Notes under the pieces: model-generated
What the model saw: the letters and a program-made list of their open reading frames with translations, nothing else
Database searches by the model: none
Told to the model about the DNA's origin: nothing
Shown here: positions 60,447 to 64,000 of the stretch, one piece after another
Position numbering within the stretch: the first letter of the stretch is position 1
Layout of the letters: each line of letters starts with the position of its first letter
DNA from: Sphingosinicella humi
Lineage (GTDB): Bacteria; Pseudomonadota; Alphaproteobacteria; Sphingomonadales; Sphingomonadaceae
Length of the DNA: 64,000 bases
Direction of reading: 5' to 3'
Assembly: GCF_003129465.1 (NCBI RefSeq)
Contig: NZ_QFFF01000001.1
Coordinates: 124,001 to 188,000 of the forward strand
Made by a program: the position numbers and the translations under genes

Positions 60447-60471
60447 TGTGTCCTTTTCGTCAGAGCGGGAC
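60437..60471. repeat. Degenerate GTCCGC hairpin, copy 2
   Basis: ATGTCCGCAATGTGTCC is the left arm with the typical AATG loop start; the right arm (GAGCGGGAC) is degraded. It lies between two orphan genes and overlaps the 5' end of one. Confidence 0.4.
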
Positions 60472-60476
60472 GAACG

Positions 60477-61007
60477 TCAGGCCACGCGAGCGCGCTCAAA
60501 CGAATTGGACCACGACAGGGCCGTCATCGAGCCGCTGAACGCGCCCAGAAAGCACATCCAAAAGCCTCCGACAGCCTCAATCGCCACGAGCACCATTAGT
60601 GGCACCAGGAATCCCGCGATTGCTCCGGCGATTAGATAGGCTGGGCGGGATCCTGCATGCCACTTGCGCAACATGAAATGGGTGGGCAGCCCAACGACGA
60701 CGCTCGTTGCCAACACGAGCCCGAATGAGATCGCGATTGGAAATCCGGCTAAATAGACTGACGCCAGCAAATCTGGTCGGCCGGACATTGGCTGGAAATA
60801 GTTGCTCACGGCAAGCGGCAGCGTCAGGCACAGCGGTATCAAGCCACCGGTGAGCGTCCCAACCGAAATTGCCTTCAAAAAGGCTCTAAGAGCATGTTTC
60901 ACGCCTGCAGAATTCCAGAAGTTGCCAAGGCCAGCAATGGGTGCCGTGGACGGCGGTCCATCCGACCGGCGATTTTGCTGGTCGGTGTGGAGAGGAGGAC
61001 CGGACAT
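60477..61007 (-). CDS. Orphan multi-span membrane protein
   Basis: The 176-residue protein has a hydrophilic N-terminus (MSGPPLHTDQQNRRSDG) and four hydrophobic spans (for example AISVGTLTGGLIPLCLTLPL and SFGLVLATSVVVGLPTHFML). The ATG at 61007 is used; a TTG one codon upstream is also in frame. I recognise no family. It sits between two GTCCGC hairpins with small orphan genes on both sides. Confidence 0.6.
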   Translation of the reverse strand: MSGPPLHTDQQNRRSDGPPSTAPIAGLGNFWNSAGVKHALRAFLKAISVGTLTGGLIPLCLTLPLAVSNYFQPMSGRPDLLASVYLAGFPIAISFGLVLATSVVVGLPTHFMLRKWHAGSRPAYLIAGAIAGFLVPLMVLVAIEAVGGFWMCFLGAFSGSMTALSWSNSFERARVA

Positions 61008-61040
61008 CAATTGCCATGCAAGCAGGGCGAGGCGCCGGCA

Positions 61041-61071
61041 ATGTCCGGAATGGGTGGTTAGCGGACATTCC
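61041..61071. repeat. GTCCGC hairpin, copy 3
   Basis: ATGTCCGGAATGGGTGGTTA followed by GCGGACATTCC forms an inverted repeat ATGTCCG/CGGACAT. It overlaps the last codons of the 81-residue gene and supplies its stop codon. Confidence 0.75.
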
Positions 61072-61303
61072 CGCGCTGTGACCGGACGCGCCTAATCCTT
61101 CTCATGTTGCGCTTGATATCGAGGACCATAATCCAACGGGATACGGCACTCGCTCCCAACAGAAATCCGACCATCAAAACAACGCGATGCAATGGGGAAA
61201 CGGCATCTTTCAGTAGCTCATTGACATAGCCGACGTAAGCGCACGCTGCCAAAAACAGCGCCCCAGCCAAGGCAACCACAAGTCGGGTTAGTGAAAACAT
61301 CAT
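61058..61303 (-). CDS. Small two-span membrane protein, 81 residues
   Basis: The protein begins MMFSLTRLVVALAGALFLAA, a membrane span or signal anchor, followed by a second span VVLMVGFLLGASAVSRWIMV and a basic tail (IKRNMRRIRRVRSQRGNVR). The last four codons and the stop come from the GTCCGC repeat at 61041-61071. Function unknown. Confidence 0.55.
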   Translation of the reverse strand: MMFSLTRLVVALAGALFLAACAYVGYVNELLKDAVSPLHRVVLMVGFLLGASAVSRWIMVLDIKRNMRRIRRVRSQRGNVR

Positions 61304-61637
61304 CGGTACGATGCACACGTGGCTCCATGTCCGCAATGGGTCGATTTCGGACATTCCGGCAAGACACACTCAGCCCCATCTAGGCCGTCAGCCGTGGCAG
61401 CCCTTCGCCGAGCTCCTGGCATCCAGCAGGATTTTGATGTTCAGATAGCCCGCGCGATTTTCATTTTCCTACACAGGGATTTTCCGCCAAGCTGCCTGCC
61501 ATGCACGTTGCGATGTCAGATAGAGAGCCACTCCCTGGTTGCCGTTCAGCACGCCCGCCCCTGGCTCGACTGCTGAACAGGAATGGGGGGGGTGTCATGG
61601 CGACCGCGAACATTGGGAACATTGGCGTGCGGGCCCC
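61304..61637. other. 334-bp intergenic region before dapB
   Basis: I see no gene here. It holds the GTCCGC hairpin at 61327-61357, a run of eight G at 61585-61592, and a tandem GAACATTG at 61608-61615 and 61617-61624 just before the dapB start. The dapB promoter is presumably here but no clear -35/-10 pair stands out. Confidence 0.6.
61327..61357. repeat. GTCCGC hairpin, copy 4
   Basis: ATGTCCGCAATGGGTCGATT followed by TCGGACATTCC is a close relative of copy 3, with inverted arms ATGTCCG/CGGACAT. Confidence 0.75.
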
Positions 61638-62333
61638 ATGACCCGGATAGGCCTTTTCGGAGCAAGCGGGCGCATGGGGCGGGCGATCGCCGGCGCGCTG
61701 GAAGGGCGCCCGGATGCCGAAATCGTCGATAACGCGCCCGACGTCTTCGTCGATTTCTCGGCCCCCGAGGCGCTGGAGAAGCATCTCGGCGAGGCGGTCG
61801 CGGCGGGAAAGCCGATCGTGATCGGCACCACCGGGCTTACCGCCGGGCATCAGCGGATGATCGACGAGGCGGCGACGCGCATAGCCGTGCTGCAGGCGGC
61901 GAATACCTCGCTCGGCGTCAACCTCCTCGCCCATCTGGTGCGCGAGACGGCGGCGCGGCTCGGCGAAGATTGGGACGTCGAAATCGTCGAGATGCACCAC
62001 CGGCACAAGAAGGACGCGCCCTCCGGCACCGGCCTCCTCCTCGGCCGGGCGGCGGCCGAAGGGCGCGGCGTCGATCTCGACGCCGTCGCCGATCGCGGAC
62101 GCGACGGAATGGGCGAACGCGAGGCCGGCCGCATCGGCTTCGCGGCGCTGCGCGGCGGATCGGTCGCTGGCGATCACCATGTGATCTTCGCGGGCGACGG
62201 CGAGCGCATCGAGCTCGGCCATCGCGCCGAAAGCCGCGCCATCTTCGCTCAGGGCGCCATCCGCGCCGCCCTCTGGCTCGCGGGCAAGCCCGCCGGCCGC
62301 TACAGCATGAACGACGTTCTCGGGCTTAAATGA
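61638..62333 (+). CDS. dapB: 4-hydroxy-tetrahydrodipicolinate reductase
   Basis: The 231-residue enzyme acts in lysine and diaminopimelate synthesis, reducing HTPA to tetrahydrodipicolinate. It has the NAD(P) motif IGLFGASGRMGRAIAGALEG, VIGTTGLTAGHQRMIDEAA, the substrate/catalytic segment EMHHRHKKDAPSGTGLLLG and late VAGDHHVIFAGDGERIELGH. It is about 40 residues shorter than E. coli DapB; the region between the Rossmann start and VDFSAPEAL is compact. The start at 61638 fits. It overlaps the permease by 4 bp. Confidence 0.93.
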   Translation: MTRIGLFGASGRMGRAIAGALEGRPDAEIVDNAPDVFVDFSAPEALEKHLGEAVAAGKPIVIGTTGLTAGHQRMIDEAATRIAVLQAANTSLGVNLLAHLVRETAARLGEDWDVEIVEMHHRHKKDAPSGTGLLLGRAAAEGRGVDLDAVADRGRDGMGEREAGRIGFAALRGGSVAGDHHVIFAGDGERIELGHRAESRAIFAQGAIRAALWLAGKPAGRYSMNDVLGLK

Positions 62334-63682
62334 ACGAATCCCCAGCGCCGATCATTCGGGAGGGCCTGGAGCGGCGGCTCGGCCTGTTCGACGTGACGAT
62401 GCTCGTCATGGGCGGCATCATCGGCGCCGGCATCTTCGTCAACCCGGCCGAGGTGGCGCGCCATGTCGACACGCCTTTCCTCATCGTCGGCTTGTGGCTG
62501 CTGGGCGGCCTCGTCGCGCTGGCGGCCGCCTTCGTCTATGCCGAGCTCGCCGCGCGGCGGCCGGAGGTGGGCGGGCAATATGCCTATCTGCGCGACGCCT
62601 ACGGCCCGACGCCGGCCTTCCTCTATGGCTGGTCGCTGCTGCTCGTCATCCAGTCGGGCGGAATGGCCGCGGTCGCCATCACCTTCGCCCGCTATTTCCT
62701 GGAGTTCACCCAGCTGCCGCTCGCTCCGGCCGCGGTCGCCGCGATGGCGCTGCTGCTGCTGACCGCGATCAACTGCCTCGGGGTGCGGGCGGGTGCGACA
62801 GTGCAGAGCGGGCTGATGGTCCTGAAGCTGCTCGCCATCGCCGCGCTGGTCCTCGGCGGCTGGTGGTTCGCGACGGCTCACCCCGACATCACGCGGCCGC
62901 CGGCAGCTCCGGAGCCGATCTCGCTTGGCACGCTCGCCGCGATCGGCGCGGCCATGACTCCGGTCATGTTCGCTTATGGCGGCTGGCAGACGTCGGGCTT
63001 CGTCGCCGGCGAGATGCGCAACCCCGGCCGCGACCTCGGGCGCGGTCTGCTGCTCGGGGTCACCGGGGTCGTGCTGCTCTACACCGCCGTCGCGTTCGTC
63101 TGCGTCTATGCGCTCGGCCCCGCCGGTCTCGCCCAGTCCGCGACGCCGGCCACCGACGCGATGCGGCTGGCGATCGGCGAGCAGGGCGCCACCCTCGTCG
63201 CGCTCGGTATCGCCATCTCTACCCTCGGCTTCCTGAGCCAAGGGATGCTGACCACGCCGCGCGTCTATTTCGCCATGGCGGAGGACGGCCTCTTCTTCGA
63301 CCAGATCGCGAAGGTCAGCCGCCGCACCCACGTTCCCGTCTACGCCATTCTGCTGCAGGGCGTGGCCGCCACCATCGTCGCCCTTTCCGGCACCTACGGC
63401 CAGATATTGAGCTATGTCGTCTCGGTCGACTTCATCTGGTTCGCCCTCACCGGCGCGGCCTTGTTCATATTCCGGCGGCGCGACGGGGAAGCGGGACAAG
63501 GCTTCCGCGTGCCCGGCCATCCCATCACCACCGGCTTCTTCGTCGTCGCCTGCGCCCTGGTGGTGGCCGCTACCGTCTTCAACCATCCGATCAACAGCGC
63601 GATCGGCTTCCTGATCCTCCTGGCCGGCATCCCCGCCTGCCGCTACTGGCAGCGCCGGAAGAGCGGGAAGGAAGGGGCATGA
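62330..63682 (+). CDS. APC-family amino acid permease
   Basis: The 450-residue protein has about twelve hydrophobic spans and the APC opening TMLVMGGIIGAGIFVNPAEV, with PEVGGQYAYLRDAYGPTPAF in the second helix region and VTPVMFAYGGWQ-like sequence further on (AMTPVMFAYGGWQTSGFVAG). It imports amino acids or related amines by exchange or symport. Substrate cannot be told. It is coupled to dapB and to the aminotransferase gene by 4-bp overlaps. Confidence 0.9.
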   Translation: MNESPAPIIREGLERRLGLFDVTMLVMGGIIGAGIFVNPAEVARHVDTPFLIVGLWLLGGLVALAAAFVYAELAARRPEVGGQYAYLRDAYGPTPAFLYGWSLLLVIQSGGMAAVAITFARYFLEFTQLPLAPAAVAAMALLLLTAINCLGVRAGATVQSGLMVLKLLAIAALVLGGWWFATAHPDITRPPAAPEPISLGTLAAIGAAMTPVMFAYGGWQTSGFVAGEMRNPGRDLGRGLLLGVTGVVLLYTAVAFVCVYALGPAGLAQSATPATDAMRLAIGEQGATLVALGIAISTLGFLSQGMLTTPRVYFAMAEDGLFFDQIAKVSRRTHVPVYAILLQGVAATIVALSGTYGQILSYVVSVDFIWFALTGAALFIFRRRDGEAGQGFRVPGHPITTGFFVVACALVVAATVFNHPINSAIGFLILLAGIPACRYWQRRKSGKEGA

Positions 63683-64000
63683 GGGAAGACCGGCGCCTGA
63701 TGCGCTCGGAATATATGCATTGGGCGAAGAACCAGCCGCCGGCGGGCTTCCCGCTTTCGTCGAGCGAGGTACCGTCCTGTCGCCTCGACCGCCTCTCCCT
63801 TTCCATCGCCGACCTGGAGCTGGACGGCAAAAGCTATCACCGATACCCGCCCTTGAGGCAGGCGATCGGCGACCAATACGGCGTGCCGATCGAGCGGATC
63901 GTGACCGCCGACGGCACCTCCATGGCCAATTTCCTTGCCCTCTCCGCCCTGGTCGCCCCGGGCGACGAGGTCTTGGTCGAGCATCCGGTCTACGAACCTC
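63679..64000 (+). CDS. Class I/II aminotransferase, cut by the right edge
   Basis: The first 107 residues are visible and open to the edge. They show SYHRYPPLRQAIGDQYGV and IVTADGTSMANFLALSALVA, then PGDEVLVEHPVYEP, the N-terminal layout of fold-type I PLP aminotransferases. The ATG at 63679 overlaps the permease stop (ATGA), so they form one operon with dapB. The catalytic Lys lies beyond the window, so enzyme activity is inferred. Confidence 0.85.
   Translation, partial: MREDRRLMRSEYMHWAKNQPPAGFPLSSSEVPSCRLDRLSLSIADLELDGKSYHRYPPLRQAIGDQYGVPIERIVTADGTSMANFLALSALVAPGDEVLVEHPVYEP

Noticed and set aside
1-64000. tRNA or rRNA genes
   Set aside because: I looked in the gaps for tRNA T-loop strings and rRNA-like conserved stretches and found none; a covariance-model search was not possible.

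Overview
This window looks like chromosome of a GC-rich alphaproteobacterium, most likely a sphingomonad. The support is family-level: a DUF1013/TrcR cell-cycle regulator, a UPF0262 protein, an otsB-GH15-otsA operon, an AstD-type dehydrogenase, a compact DapB, and many small palindromic repeats of the kind common between genes in this order. No database search was run, so the placement is inference. Genes are densely packed on both strands with many 4-bp ATGA overlaps. I found no rRNA, tRNA, CRISPR array, transposase or prophage.

Layout. 1-4.9 kb: leucine and acyl-CoA catabolism (acyl-CoA carboxyltransferase mccB, isovaleryl-CoA dehydrogenase, thiolase). 4.9-7.6 kb: an AAC(3)-I-type acetyltransferase, a TonB-like protein and an MscS channel. 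7.6-11.6 kb: the trehalose operon otsB-GH15-otsA. 11.6-17.1 kb: an SH3 protein, a nitronate-monooxygenase-like flavoprotein, a GT4 glycosyltransferase, and a divergent phosphate operon in which a Nudix domain is fused to a DUF47/PhoU-like domain ahead of Pit, with a Pho-box-like site between. 17-31 kb: alpha/beta hydrolase, SelO (carrying an in-frame palindromic repeat), AstD, DnaB, UPF0262, Dcd, DoxX, RNase R, an M28 peptidase and small secreted proteins. 31-39 kb: a fumarylacetoacetase-family enzyme, then a LysR regulator divergent from a complete distal valine pathway (mmsA, acyl-CoA dehydrogenase, 3-hydroxyisobutyryl-CoA hydrolase, enoyl-CoA hydratase, mmsB). 39-42 kb: divergent glpK and glpD. 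42-43 kb: a two-gene unit of a 2H-phosphoesterase-like protein and a HAD protein. 43-50 kb: SDR, PurT, a D-aminoacylase-like amidohydrolase, ThiG, DUF72 and a small gene behind a Fur-like palindrome. 50-59.9 kb: Ung, the coaD-PPIase-queA and xseB-ispA units, an acyl-CoA ligase, a metallo-hydrolase, TrcR, GST and a sirtuin. 59.9-61.4 kb: three orphan membrane-protein genes bounded by GTCCGC hairpins. 61.6-64 kb: dapB, an APC permease and a truncated aminotransferase.

Several catabolic routes converge: leucine and valine breakdown feed acetyl-CoA and propionyl-CoA, and glpK/glpD feed glycerol into glycolysis. Phosphate uptake, osmoprotection (trehalose beside MscS) and replication control (DnaA boxes in front of dnaB) form separate regulatory themes.

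The most notable signals are the Nudix-DUF47-Pit operon with its Pho box, the possible RNA-end-processing pair at 42.1-43.0 kb, intergenic palindromes that have entered reading frames (SelO, MscS), and the chromosomal AAC(3)-I homologue enclosed by repeats.
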